From positions 1-64,000 of the forward strand of contig NZ_CP010049.1 in assembly GCF_000973545.1 (NCBI RefSeq): a DNA stretch of 64,000 nucleotides, read 5' to 3'. Shown here in pieces: positions 25,928-35,683 of this stretch (the stretch's first letter is position 1; each line of letters opens with the position of its first letter). A model generated the notes under the pieces. That model was not told where the DNA came from. It saw only the letters and a list, made by a program, of their open reading frames with translations, and searched no databases. The DNA is from Blochmannia endosymbiont of Camponotus (Colobopsis) obliquus (GTDB lineage: Bacteria > Pseudomonadota > Gammaproteobacteria > Enterobacterales > Enterobacteriaceae). The position numbers and the translations under genes are program-made.

Positions 25928-26011
25928 TTATGGTAAGAAGATTATAGCTGTATAAATGGCGTTTTAATTAATTAAAACGCCATTTATACAGCTATAATCT
26001 TCTTACCATAA
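25928..26011. terminator. Perfect 84-bp palindrome between convergent glyS and sodA, likely bidirectional terminator
   Basis: Bases 25928-25969 and 25970-26011 are perfect reverse complements with no spacer (centre AATT|AATT). Each arm contains GGTAAGAAGATTATAG and TGGCGTTTTAATT. In RNA it would give a stem of about 40 bp. It fills most of the 143-base gap between glyS (ends 25896) and sodA (ends 26040), so a shared terminator or 3'-end stabiliser is the simplest role. No long U-run follows on either side. A fold-back assembly artefact should be excluded. Confidence 0.8.
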
Positions 26012-26039
26012 AGTATTGTTTGATTAACAATATCTAAAA

Positions 26040-26675
26040 TTAAATCGTAATACTATGGTTGAAACGTAGCTCGGCCTCATCCCAATTTAGAATATTCCAA
26101 AAAGCTTTAACATAATCTAAACGACGATTTTGATATTTAAGATAATATGCGTGTTCCCAAACATCTAATCCTATTATAGGATAACCACTATTGTTAAAGC
26201 CAATAATCTCTTTTTCCATTAAAGGATTATCTTGATTTCCAGTAGAAGTTATCAGTAATTCGTTATTACTATTTTTTATTAACCAAATCCAACCAGATCC
26301 GAATCTATTTATAGCGTGTTTTTCGAATTCCATTTTAAATATTTCTATATTATTAAATTTTTTTTCTATAGCTTTTTTTAAGTTACCATGTAATATTGTT
26401 TGTTTTTTTAAAAACGACCAAAACAACGTATGATTAATATGCCCCCCGGCATTATTTCTAAGTAATGTTTTTTTGTCTTCAGGTAGTGAATTAATTTTTT
26501 TTATTAGTTCTTCAATTGTTAAATTCGTAAAAGAGGGTAATTCTACAAGGGTTTCGTTAGTTTTATTAATGTATGTTTGATGGTGTTTTGTATGATGAAG
26601 TTCCATGGTCTTTCGATCAATAAAAGGTTCCATAGCATCGTAACTGTAAGGTAGTAATGGTAATATAAAATGCAT
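26040..26675 (-). CDS. sodA: Manganese superoxide dismutase
   Basis: SodA converts superoxide to oxygen and hydrogen peroxide in the cytoplasm. The protein has 211 residues (E. coli SodA 206). The four metal ligands are visible as His27 (ELHHTKHH), His82 ([10 protein letters not shown]), Asp171 and His175 ([15 protein letters not shown]). The NAGGHINH context favours Mn over Fe, but the sequence alone does not prove metal use. It is convergent with glyS across the 84-bp palindrome. Confidence 0.94.
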   Translation of the reverse strand: MHFILPLLPYSYDAMEPFIDRKTMELHHTKHHQTYINKTNETLVELPSFTNLTIEELIKKINSLPEDKKTLLRNNAGGHINHTLFWSFLKKQTILHGNLKKAIEKKFNNIEIFKMEFEKHAINRFGSGWIWLIKNSNNELLITSTGNQDNPLMEKEIIGFNNSGYPIIGLDVWEHAYYLKYQNRRLDYVKAFWNILNWDEAELRFNHSITI

Positions 26676-27232
26676 ATTTAGTTCTCCATTTTTTATTTAT
26701 TTTGTTATTTGATTGTAAAAGTTTTATTTTAGTATTTTTTTATTTGATTTATTATTTTAGTATTATTTATTGTAAAGTATTTTCAGTTAAGAGTGTAGAT
26801 CGTTAAAATAGTTTTATTTTTTTTGGAACATATAAACATCAATCACTATGTTAGTTTATATTTAATTTGCTATAATATCAATAGATATTATAGCAAATAT
26901 TTATTATAATATAATTTAAAATTTGCTATTTTGTCTATAATTAGAATAATGTGAAATATATAAATGTTTATTTAAAATTTTTAACAGTCATTTTACCAAG
27001 TTATTATCTTTAATTATGTACATAATTTTTATGTAAAGTTATTTAAATTATTTTACTGGTATGTAATTGTTATTAATGGAGTTGTTTGATTGGTTGACGA
27101 ATTGTTTGATTTGTTGATTTATGACATGAATATTTTTATTTAGATAATTATGTTGTAATAATGCTGTTTTAATTATCGTGAACTTTGTTAAGTTTTTATT
27201 TGTCGCAAGATATATTTAGGTTACCACCAATT
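26676..27232. other. Divergent intergenic region between sodA and prlC
   Basis: About 557 AT-rich bases that must hold the promoters of sodA and prlC. It contains the 15-bp hairpin at 26865-26898. ATTTGCTAT from that hairpin recurs as a direct copy near 26932. No further gene or RNA was recognised. I saw no clear Fur or SoxS site. Confidence 0.4.
26865..26898. repeat. Perfect 15-bp hairpin upstream of sodA and prlC
   Basis: Arms 26865-26879 (ATTTGCTATAATATC) and 26884-26898 are exact reverse complements around a 4-base loop AATA. It is about 190 bases upstream of the sodA start and 330 bases upstream of prlC. It could be an operator, a structured leader or a processing signal; nothing selects among these. 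Confidence 0.6.
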
Positions 27233-29260
27233 ATGTATGAATTACCTTTGTTTTCTTCTATTTGTTTAGAGGAAAGAAAAATTGACATGAAAAATGTTTT
27301 AACTTGTTGTTATAATAATATAGAACACATTTTACTTAATAAAGATACATCTTTTAAATGGGAAACATTGTGTCAACCATTATCTTTCGCAGAAAATCAA
27401 TTACAACGAGTTTGGTCTCCTATAGCACATCTTAATGCGGTACAACATAGTAAAACAATTCGTAAAATTTATGCAGAGTGTTTGATATTATTAATTGAGT
27501 ATAGAAGTTGGATGAGTAATCATAAGGGGTTATATAATGCTTATTGTAACTTACGTAATAGTGACTATTATACTAAATTAAGTTTATCTCAAAAAAAAGT
27601 GATTGACAATGCTTTACTTGATTTTGAATTGTCTGGTGTTACGTTACCAGAACAAAAACAAAAGTGTTGTAAAGAGATAATATCCAGGTTGTCTAGGTTA
27701 AGCATGATATATGGTAATAATATGATTGATGCTACTGCAGCTTGGAGCAAATTGATAATTGATAAAAATATGTTATCGGGCATGCCTCAGCGTGATATAG
27801 ATACAGCTCGAATTGCAGCGAAGATTAATGGACAAAATGGATGGTTATTAACGTTGCATTATCCTTTTTATACATCTTTAATGACTTATTGTGATAATAC
27901 TGTTTTGCGTCAAGAAATGTATTTAGCTTACCATACTCGTGCATCTGACCAAGGACCTTATGCTGGAAAATGGGATAATGGACCTGTAATGAATGAGATT
28001 GTGATATTAAGATATGAGCTAGCAAGATTACTTGGATTTAATAATTACATTGATAGGTCTTTGACTACAAAAATGTTTAAGAATGCTGATCAAGTTTTGC
28101 ATTTTCTTAATACTTTATTTGCACGTGTTGAGAAACGTGGGAGGCAAGAATGGTTGCAGTTAGAGTCATTTGTTGCTAGATTCTTTGACCATAAAATGCT
28201 TCATCCTTGGGATGTAGCATTTTATAAAGAAAAACAGAAAAATTTTTTATTTTCTATTTGCGATGAAAAAATTCGTGATTATTTTCCTCAACATAAGGTG
28301 ATTAAAGGTATGTTTGAGGTCATGCATCGTGTTTATGGTATTAATATTAAAGAACGTTATGGTGTAGATGTTTGGCATCCTGATGTACAATTTTTTGATA
28401 TATTTAATGCTTATAATGATGGATATCGAGGAGGATTTTATTTAGATTTATTTGTTCGTGATAATAAACGGCAAGGTGCATGGATGGATGAATGTATGGG
28501 TGTATTTTATGAAGATAATAGTAATATTTGTCAATATCCTATAGCATATTTAGTTTGTAATTTTCATCCTTCTTTTAATGGCCAAGAAGTGTTGTTAACG
28601 CATAATGAAGTAATTACATTATTTCATGAATTTGGTCATGTTTTACATCATGTATTAACTCGCATTACAGTGCCAGAAGTAGCTGGCATCAATGGTGTTC
28701 CTTGTGATGCAGTAGAATTTCCAAGTCAATTAATGGAATATTTTTGTTGGGAACCAAATGTATTACAATTTATTTCTGGACACTATAAAACTGGTGAACC
28801 ATTATCAAAAAAATTATGCAGCAATTTAATTGCTGCTAGAAATCACCAATCAGCTTCTTTAATTTTACATCAGTTAATTTATAGTTTGTTTGATTTTTAT
28901 ATTCATCGTGAACGTCCTCGTACAAAATCATTGCAATTAATGTCTATATTAAAGCATATACAAAAGAAAACATCATTATTTTCAACAATTAATTATGCAT
29001 ATCTCCCTTATACTTTTAGTCATATTTTTGTTGATAATTATGAAGCAGGATATTATGGTTATTTATGGTCTAATGTATTGGCAGCAGACGCTTGGTCTTT
29101 TTTTAAAGAAGTAGGGATATTTAATCCTATAATAGGTAAGTCATTTTTAGATAATATTCTTGCAGCTGGTGGAGCAGAAGATCCGATGGATATGTTTGTT
29201 CGTTTTCGTGGCCGTAAACCTAAAATAGATGCCATGTTATTATATAATGGTATTTATTAA
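27233..29260 (+). CDS. prlC: Oligopeptidase A (M3 metallopeptidase)
   Basis: PrlC degrades short peptides, including cleaved signal peptides, in the cytoplasm. The zinc motif HEFGH is at about residue 465 in TLFHEFGHVLHHVLTR, and the distal GYYGYLWSNVLAADAW and FRGRKPKIDAMLLYNGI blocks are intact. From the first ATG (27233, MYELPLFSSI) the length is 675 residues against 680 in E. coli, which supports that start. The frame also runs upstream to a TTG at 27185, which would give 691 residues with no visible ribosome binding site. It is convergent with pitA. Confidence 0.93.
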   Translation: MYELPLFSSICLEERKIDMKNVLTCCYNNIEHILLNKDTSFKWETLCQPLSFAENQLQRVWSPIAHLNAVQHSKTIRKIYAECLILLIEYRSWMSNHKGLYNAYCNLRNSDYYTKLSLSQKKVIDNALLDFELSGVTLPEQKQKCCKEIISRLSRLSMIYGNNMIDATAAWSKLIIDKNMLSGMPQRDIDTARIAAKINGQNGWLLTLHYPFYTSLMTYCDNTVLRQEMYLAYHTRASDQGPYAGKWDNGPVMNEIVILRYELARLLGFNNYIDRSLTTKMFKNADQVLHFLNTLFARVEKRGRQEWLQLESFVARFFDHKMLHPWDVAFYKEKQKNFLFSICDEKIRDYFPQHKVIKGMFEVMHRVYGINIKERYGVDVWHPDVQFFDIFNAYNDGYRGGFYLDLFVRDNKRQGAWMDECMGVFYEDNSNICQYPIAYLVCNFHPSFNGQEVLLTHNEVITLFHEFGHVLHHVLTRITVPEVAGINGVPCDAVEFPSQLMEYFCWEPNVLQFISGHYKTGEPLSKKLCSNLIAARNHQSASLILHQLIYSLFDFYIHRERPRTKSLQLMSILKHIQKKTSLFSTINYAYLPYTFSHIFVDNYEAGYYGYLWSNVLAADAWSFFKEVGIFNPIIGKSFLDNILAAGGAEDPMDMFVRFRGRKPKIDAMLLYNGIY

Positions 29261-29332
29261 ATATAGTTGTTAATTGGCGATAGTTCAATAAGTTCAGTTA
29301 TTTTTAAATATCTTGAAATATGAAAATAAAAA

Positions 29333-31003
29333 CTATGTTGCAATGATTATTTGTAGCAAAAACCAGTATAGAATACCAGTTAAAGTAATAGTAATTGGTA
29401 ATGTTAAAATCCAAGTTAATATAATATTTTTAATTGTTTTACTTTGTAAACCACTACCATGAGCTAACATAGTACCAGTTACTGCTGATGATAATACATG
29501 AGTAGTTGATACTGGCATTCCGGTATAACTAGCAATACTAATTGATATTCCAGTAGTTAATTGTGCTGATAAGCCTTGTGCATATGTCATTTCTTTTTTA
29601 CCAATTTTTTGACCAATTGTAGAAGCAATACGACGCCAACCAATTATTGTTCCAAAAGATAAAGATAGTGCTACTGCTATAATAATCCATAGCGGTGCAT
29701 ATTCAACTGTTATTAATAGTTGTTTATGTAAATTATATAGTATTTGTTTATCTATGTTTGATGTGCCTGGAATTTTTGCTATTTGATCTGTGAGGTTTGC
29801 TAAATATATTAAAATATTTCTTACATTTAATCTTTCATTGGGACATAATTGGTTATAATTATTGATATCTTGAAGCAATGATAGCGCTATATGAATATTC
29901 ATTAATATTATAGTTTTGTCATAGCAAATATTTTGTAGTTTCATTTCTAAAATTTGTTGTGGTTTTTTCATTTTGTTATTTAAAGAATTGCATGTATTCT
30001 GTACAATCATAGTGTTCTCCTTAGATATTTCAAATGGAGATGTTGTTGTGTTGTGAGTTTTATGTTTAATATGTGGTGTGGTAATATTTTTATTATCATT
30101 TTGTTCAAAAAAAAGTGTAATTTTTTCCGAATGTTTAGTGTAATATTGTTTTAAATGATGAACTGCAATATGAGTACAGTGAATATCGTGTGTGTTGGCA
30201 TTAAGATTTATTACAAAATTGCTTGGTATAACTCCTATTAAAATTAACATTATTAACCCAATGCCTTTTTGACCATCGTTTGCTCCATGCGAAAAACTTA
30301 CTCCAGCAGCAGAAAGAATTAATGTAATACGTGGCCAAAATGCGGGTTGTCTTTTGCCGTCTTTTTTTTCTTTTTCTGTTGGTGTAAGATGAATACAATG
30401 TTTGTTATTGTTATTATCTATGGAATAGCATAAGAAAAAAATAATTAATCCAGCAAGTATTGCTCCTATTAATGGAGAAATAATCAATGATATGATAATT
30501 TCAGTTAATTTTGTAATATTTAATGTTTCTGCAATTGAGTTATTTGTAGTGAAAGAATTGATTAATCCTACTCCAATTATTGTACCTATAAGAGTATGAG
30601 AACTGGATGCTGGTAGACCTAGATACCATGTTCCTAAATTCCATATAATTGCTGCTAGTAACATTGAAAAAATCATAGCTAAATAATGAGTACTGTTGTT
30701 GTTCATTATGATATCAGTAGGAAGAAGGTAAACAATAGTATATGCCACACTTAATCCGCTTAAAATTACTCCTGAAAAATTAAATAGACTAGACATAGTG
30801 ACAGCTAATTGAGAGCGTAAAGCACAAGTGTAAATTACTGTGGCTACTGAATTGGCCGTATCGTGAAAACCATTTATAAATTCATAAATAAATGTAAGAA
30901 TTAATGCTATAATTAGCATGAGGCGGATGCATGGATCCAGATCAGCAAATGCATGCACTGTAAAAAAATGCATTATTGCTTGAACGTGATCATATAATGG
31001 CAT
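29333..31003 (-). CDS. pitA: Low-affinity inorganic phosphate transporter PitA
   Basis: PitA imports metal-phosphate with protons across the inner membrane. The two inverted family signatures are GFHDTANSVATVIYT near the N-terminus and GANDGQKGIG in the middle, with further conserved GTWYLGLPASSSHTLIG and SYTGMPVSTTHVLSS. The length is 556 residues against 499 in E. coli. Part of the excess is a longer hydrophilic loop after the GANDGQKGIG helix (about residues 280-370), rich in His, Asn, Lys and Thr. Another start at 30973 would align better with the E. coli N-terminus and remove 10 residues. Since zinc phosphate is a PitA substrate in E. coli, it may also matter for metal supply. Confidence 0.94.
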   Translation of the reverse strand: MPLYDHVQAIMHFFTVHAFADLDPCIRLMLIIALILTFIYEFINGFHDTANSVATVIYTCALRSQLAVTMSSLFNFSGVILSGLSVAYTIVYLLPTDIIMNNNSTHYLAMIFSMLLAAIIWNLGTWYLGLPASSSHTLIGTIIGVGLINSFTTNNSIAETLNITKLTEIIISLIISPLIGAILAGLIIFFLCYSIDNNNNKHCIHLTPTEKEKKDGKRQPAFWPRITLILSAAGVSFSHGANDGQKGIGLIMLILIGVIPSNFVINLNANTHDIHCTHIAVHHLKQYYTKHSEKITLFFEQNDNKNITTPHIKHKTHNTTTSPFEISKENTMIVQNTCNSLNNKMKKPQQILEMKLQNICYDKTIILMNIHIALSLLQDINNYNQLCPNERLNVRNILIYLANLTDQIAKIPGTSNIDKQILYNLHKQLLITVEYAPLWIIIAVALSLSFGTIIGWRRIASTIGQKIGKKEMTYAQGLSAQLTTGISISIASYTGMPVSTTHVLSSAVTGTMLAHGSGLQSKTIKNIILTWILTLPITITLTGILYWFLLQIIIAT

Positions 31004-31558
31004 TATTAGTATGAAAATTTGGGGTAGGAAGAAAAATATGACTTTTTTTAATTTTCATTGTTTATTTAAATATCATATTTTTATAATTAATCATTTTTAA
31101 TGAAAAATTATTATTTGTCAAATATTGTCTTTTTAATTTTTTTTAAAAATATTATTTATATCGATTATTTTATTTAATTTTTTTATTAGAATTAGATATT
31201 ATTTTTTTTGTATGTTAGCATTATTTTACAAGTTTGTTATAAGTTATAGAATTAAGTAATTTATATAACATTGTAATGTAATATATACGTATGTTATTAA
31301 CATTTTTTAATTTTACCTTTAGGGGTATGCGTTGTAGGTATTGTTTGTGTATATTGTTGTTATTGTTTGTATTCTATTTTTAATGAGGTGTATTTTTTGT
31401 TTATTTTTATATTTAGTAATTGTAAGTCACATTTTACATATTATTTTGTGTTGTTAAAGTTTTTACAGCAAGGATTATTATTGAAGTTCTATTTTTTTAA
31501 TTTTTAGTGATTAGTTTTGTAAAGCAAATTAAAGGACGAACCGTGTTTATATTAGTTG
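31004..31558. other. Intergenic region between divergent pitA and ubiA
   Basis: About 555 AT-rich bases with no gene, RNA or clear repeat that I can support. It must hold promoters for both divergent genes. AAAGGACG at 31531-31538 is too far from the ubiA ATG at 31559 to be an ideal ribosome binding site. Confidence 0.4.
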
Positions 31559-32431
31559 ATGGATAATTTTAGTTATTTTATGCAAATTAATAAATGGTAT
31601 GTGTGGATTAGGTTAGCACGTTTAGATCAACCAATAGGTTTTTTTTTATTGCTATGGCCTACATTATGGGCGTTATGGTTAGCAAGTAATGGTATCCCAG
31701 ATTTAGATGTATTGGTAATTTTTGTTTTGGGTGTTTTTTTTATGCGTTCTGCTGGTTGTATAATTAATGATTATATAGATAAAGATATTGATAAATTAGT
31801 TCAACGTACGAAAAATCGTCCTTTACTGTGTGGTGTTGTCAATTGTAACGAATCTATAATGTTATTTGTTATATTTATTTTTATTTCATTCCTTTTGACG
31901 TTGATGATAATAAATAGATGTATATTTTTTTTTTCTGTTGTAGCGTTAATTTTAACTTGTATTTATCCTTATGTAAAAAGGTATTGTTATTTTCCACAGT
32001 TGGTTTTAGGGGTTTTGTTTAGTTGGTCTATTCCAATGGTTTTTATAACAGTGTGCGGATCGCCTAATAAAATTTGTTGGTTGTTATTTTTAGCTAATAC
32101 TATATGGACTATATCATATGATACACAATATGCAATGTTAGATCGTGATGATGATTTATGTATTGGCATTAAGTCTACTGCTATTTTATTTGGCAAGTAT
32201 GATAGATTTATGATTGGTTTGTTACAAATGATTACATGGATTATGTTTTTGTTCATTGGTTTACAAATAAAGTCACGATTTATATTTTATATCATATTGA
32301 CTATGGTGTTAGTTGTATTTGTTTATCAACAGAAATTAATTATCCATTTTGATAGAGATCGTTGTTTTCAAGCATTTTTATCTAATAATTATGTGGGTAT
32401 GCTAATTTTTATTGGTATTTTGTTTAGTTAA
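31559..32431 (+). CDS. ubiA: 4-hydroxybenzoate octaprenyltransferase
   Basis: UbiA attaches the isoprenoid side chain to 4-hydroxybenzoate, the first membrane step of ubiquinone synthesis. It has 290 residues (E. coli 290). The two Asp-rich, Mg-binding motifs of the family are present as NDYIDKDID and YDTQYAMLDRDDD, and multiple membrane helices are evident (FFLLLWPTLWALW). The ATG at 31559 is chosen; a TTG directly before it would add one residue. In E. coli the order is ubiC-ubiA-plsB-dgkA-lexA-dinF-zur; here zur is convergent and next, the others being gone. Confidence 0.95.
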   Translation: MDNFSYFMQINKWYVWIRLARLDQPIGFFLLLWPTLWALWLASNGIPDLDVLVIFVLGVFFMRSAGCIINDYIDKDIDKLVQRTKNRPLLCGVVNCNESIMLFVIFIFISFLLTLMIINRCIFFFSVVALILTCIYPYVKRYCYFPQLVLGVLFSWSIPMVFITVCGSPNKICWLLFLANTIWTISYDTQYAMLDRDDDLCIGIKSTAILFGKYDRFMIGLLQMITWIMFLFIGLQIKSRFIFYIILTMVLVVFVYQQKLIIHFDRDRCFQAFLSNNYVGMLIFIGILFS

Positions 32432-32732
32432 GATTTTGTTTATTATATTTTACTACACGTTAAATATAGTTAGTTTATCAAATTAGTTTATATTTTCACA
32501 ATAATTTTTTTAATTCAATTGATTAGTATGCGTATTTCTTGATCTTTAATTAGTTATTTAGTATGTTGGATTTTGTTATGTTTATCATTATAGCAATTAG
32601 TAAATTTTATATTTATATTTTTGTTATATAATATTGATTATCATGATAGTTTCAAGTTAATTGATATCTAATTATTGCGATGTAATGTAATTTCATTTTT
32701 TTTTAACAGAGGTGTTTTTAATAATTAAGATG
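32432..32732. other. Convergent gap between ubiA and zur
   Basis: About 301 bases between two gene ends, AT-rich, with no recognisable remnant of plsB, dgkA or lexA, which separate these genes in E. coli. No strong terminator hairpin was found. Confidence 0.4.
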
Positions 32733-33188
32733 TTAAGAAATATTTATTATGTCACATTGTTTACATATGCCATGTGCTTCAATAATATTATAAGAAATTT
32801 TAAAACCAGAAACATTAGCTGTTTGTTGTAAAATTTCTTTAATGTTCTGTGTAGTTTGTTCAATAACTTTATTACAATTATCACAAATTAAAAAAGCAAA
32901 GGCATGTGATGGTTCTGAGAAATAGTTACATATCATGAATTTATTTGTTGATTCTACTCTATGAATGAATCCTTGGAGTAATAAAAAATTAAGAGCACGA
33001 TAAATGGTGGGCGGTTTTGCTTTTGGTATTGATTTTTTTAATAAGTCTAGTAGATCATAAGCGCTTATGGCTTTGGTTTGTTGGCAAATTATACGTAATA
33101 CTTCTAATCTTTGTGGTGTAAGTCTTACACAACGTTGATTACATAATGTTTTAATACGATATAATAATTGTTGCAATTTAGTTTTCAT
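32733..33188 (-). CDS. zur: Zinc uptake regulation protein Zur (Fur family)
   Basis: Zur is a zinc-sensing repressor of zinc uptake genes. It has 151 residues against 171 in E. coli, shorter mainly at the His-rich C-terminus. The winged-helix DNA-binding part has RLTPQRLEVLRIICQ and ISAYDLLDLLKKS, then KPPTIYRALNFLLLQGFIHRVEST. Structural zinc cysteines appear as CDNC and CKQC, and IEAHGIC is conserved. These match Zur rather than Fur. A palindrome lies just upstream (33198-33215). Likely targets are the metal ABC transporter genes at 51.5-53.1 kb, which follow a Zur-box-like palindrome. Confidence 0.93.
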   Translation of the reverse strand: MKTKLQQLLYRIKTLCNQRCVRLTPQRLEVLRIICQQTKAISAYDLLDLLKKSIPKAKPPTIYRALNFLLLQGFIHRVESTNKFMICNYFSEPSHAFAFLICDNCNKVIEQTTQNIKEILQQTANVSGFKISYNIIEAHGICKQCDIINIS

Positions 33189-33787
33189 ATCGTTTTTTTA
33201 TCCTGATCAGGATAATTGTTATATATTATATTATCATATATCAAATGTAGTATAGTTAATGATAAAAAATTATTGTTTTATTTGTATTATGTTTTAAATA
33301 ATTATTTAGATAAGTAGTGTTTTTAGAAAAATAAACGTGAATGTTGTGATATCAATTAGTTTTTATAAGTTCTTTTAAATATGTTGTTTTATTGAAATGT
33401 AATATTATTATATTACAGAATAATAGAATCGTGTATATTAAATTTTGGATATTTATTCTACTGAATGGTCAAAAGTTACTTAAATATAATGCAAAATATT
33501 GATAATATTTATATGTTGTTAAGTATTGCAATATTTATAAATTATTATTTGATATTTTATAATTGTAATTTATGATGTTTGTTTATTATAGAAAATTTTT
33601 ATTTATATTTTGTGTACTGTAGCGAATAATTGATTTTATGGATAGTAACGTAAATAAACATTTTATTGATGTTTTAATTGATAAATCATTTTATTTATTG
33701 CAAGTTGCGTTATATCAGATTTTTTTAGGTATTATTTTATAAAAATCGTTTTATAGTTTTATGTATGATTAAGGAAAATAATAATTT
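33189..33787. other. Divergent intergenic region between zur and dnaB
   Basis: About 600 AT-rich bases. Apart from the palindrome at 33198-33215 I see no gene; E. coli dusA, pspG and qorA lie in the equivalent interval and no remains are recognisable. AAGGA at 33772-33776 is the dnaB ribosome binding site. Confidence 0.4.
33198..33215. promoter_or_regulatory. Candidate operator palindrome upstream of zur
   Basis: A perfect 18-bp palindrome, core TATCCTGATCAGGATA, is centred about 18 bases upstream of the zur start codon. A position between promoter and start suits repression of zur by itself or by another factor. It does not match the known gammaproteobacterial Zur consensus (ATGTTATA half sites), so which protein binds it is open. 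It could also be a short hairpin in the leader. Confidence 0.4.
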
Positions 33788-35185
33788 ATGTTAAAAAATG
33801 AACTAGTAAAAATGACTAATTCTATTTGTGATCAACAAGTTGAAGATTTGAGAATGCCCCCTTATTCCTTAGAGGCAGAACAATCAATATTAGGTGGATT
33901 AATGTTAGATAATGAAAGATGGGATAACGTTTCTGAAAGGATAGTCTGTCATGATTTTTTTAGTTCTTCCCATAGATTGATTTATCATGAAATGCAATAT
34001 CTTTTAGAAATAAGTAAACCTATTGATTTAATAACATTAGCTGAATCGTTAGAGCAAAAGGGAAAATTAGAAATAGTGGGAGGATTTGCTTATCTTGCTG
34101 AGTTGTCTAAAAATGTTCCTAGTACTGCTAATATTTCTGCTTATGCTGAAATTGTACATGAACGTGCGGTTGTTCGAGAAATGATTGGTGTAGCACGTGA
34201 AATTGCTGATGCTGGATATGATCCTAAAGGTCGAAGTAGTGATGAATTATTAGATTTAGCTGAATCGCGTATTTTTCAAATTGCTGAACGTCGAATTAAG
34301 TCTAATAGTAATCCTAAAGGTATAGATCGTGTTCTTGAGGATACAGTGTCTCGTATTGAGAATCTTTATCAACGACCATATTATGGTATTACTGGTATAT
34401 CAAGTGGTTATAAGGATTTAGATAAAAAAACTAATGGATTACAAAAATCAGATTTAATTATTGTTGCAGCTCGACCTTCAATGGGTAAGACTGCTTTTGC
34501 TATGAATTTATGTGAACATGCAGCTATGACTGAAACTAAACCAGTTTTAATGTTTAGTCTTGAAATGCCTAGTGAACAAATCATGATACGCATGTTAGCG
34601 TCTTTATCGCGTGTTGATCAATTGTGTATTCGTACTGGTAAAATGAATGAAGAAGATTGGGCAAGGGTTTCTAGTACTATAGGTCTTTTATTAGAGAAGC
34701 GTAATATATATATTGATGATTCTTCATATTTAACACCTACTGAAATGCGTTCTCGTTCTCGTAGAATTTTTCGTGAACATAATGGTTTAAGTTTAATTAT
34801 GGTAGATTATTTACAATTAATGCGAGTGCCGTCATTGTTTAATAATAGAACACTGGAAATTACCGAGATTTCTAGATCGTTAAAGGCTTTAGCTAAGGAG
34901 TTACAGGTACCAGTGTTGGCTATTTCTCAATTGAATAGAAGTTTAGAGCAGAGAGTTGATAAACATCCAGTAAATTCTGATTTACGCGAATCAGGAGCAA
35001 TTGAACAGGATGCTGATTTAATTATGTTTATTTATCGTGATGAAGTATATCATGATAATAGTAATATGAAGGGTATTGCAGAAATTATTTTAGGTAAACA
35101 ACGCAATGGTCCTACTGGTACAGTTAAACTAGTTTTTAATGGACAATGGTCTCGTTTTGATAATTATGCAGGACCACAGTATTAA
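33788..35185 (+). CDS. dnaB: Replicative DNA helicase DnaB
   Basis: DnaB is the hexameric 5'-3' helicase of the replication fork. It has 465 residues (E. coli 471). The N-terminal domain begins PPYSLEAEQSILGGLMLDN; the RecA-like domain has Walker A ARPSMGKTAFAMN (about residues 226-238), MVDYLQLM (Walker B) and SDLRESGAIEQDAD. It ends in NGQWSRFDNYAGPQY, as in E. coli. A ribosome binding site AAGGA precedes the ATG. In E. coli DnaA recruits DnaB to oriC; that partner is a pseudogene here (15004-16444), so loading must happen another way. Confidence 0.98.
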   Translation: MLKNELVKMTNSICDQQVEDLRMPPYSLEAEQSILGGLMLDNERWDNVSERIVCHDFFSSSHRLIYHEMQYLLEISKPIDLITLAESLEQKGKLEIVGGFAYLAELSKNVPSTANISAYAEIVHERAVVREMIGVAREIADAGYDPKGRSSDELLDLAESRIFQIAERRIKSNSNPKGIDRVLEDTVSRIENLYQRPYYGITGISSGYKDLDKKTNGLQKSDLIIVAARPSMGKTAFAMNLCEHAAMTETKPVLMFSLEMPSEQIMIRMLASLSRVDQLCIRTGKMNEEDWARVSSTIGLLLEKRNIYIDDSSYLTPTEMRSRSRRIFREHNGLSLIMVDYLQLMRVPSLFNNRTLEITEISRSLKALAKELQVPVLAISQLNRSLEQRVDKHPVNSDLRESGAIEQDADLIMFIYRDEVYHDNSNMKGIAEIILGKQRNGPTGTVKLVFNGQWSRFDNYAGPQY

Positions 35186-35683
35186 ATGATGGATATATGA
35201 TATTTTGTGAAATATAATATTTAGAAATATATTGTATTTAATTTTGTTTATTAATTTTATTATTATGTGTTATGTTGTGTTATTTGAATTTAAAAGATAT
35301 TATTTAGTAATTATAAAATTAATTTTTAATAGTATAGTAATATTATTTTGTTGAAGATTTTTTTGTTTAAGTTATTTTGTAGAAAATAGTTAATTAAAGG
35401 TTTTGTTGTGTTGGAATATTACGGTTTTTGTTGTTTACAGAAAATGTTCTTTTTATTTTGGTTATTTGTATAATTATTTTATAATTATATTATATTAATT
35501 TATTTTGGTTACGGTAATTTAATTATAAAATTTATTTGTATAAAATTGTAACAGCTATTAAGTAATATTATTTATTGATTATAAATATAAATGAGTGTGA
35601 GTGATTGAATATATAGTTACAATTGATATTGTTTGTAGTTTTATTTTTCATATTATTGTTTTTAAAAGTTAAGGGGTGTGTTT
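35186..35683. other. AT-rich gap between dnaB and ssb
   Basis: About 498 bases with no recognisable coding remnant; in E. coli alr, tyrB, uvrA and others lie between these genes. AAGGGG at 35671-35676 is the ssb ribosome binding site. Confidence 0.4.

Noticed and set aside
33638..33742. A 34-codon ATG frame before dnaB
   Set aside because: Too short, no ribosome binding site, no resemblance to pspG or other genes of this E. coli interval.
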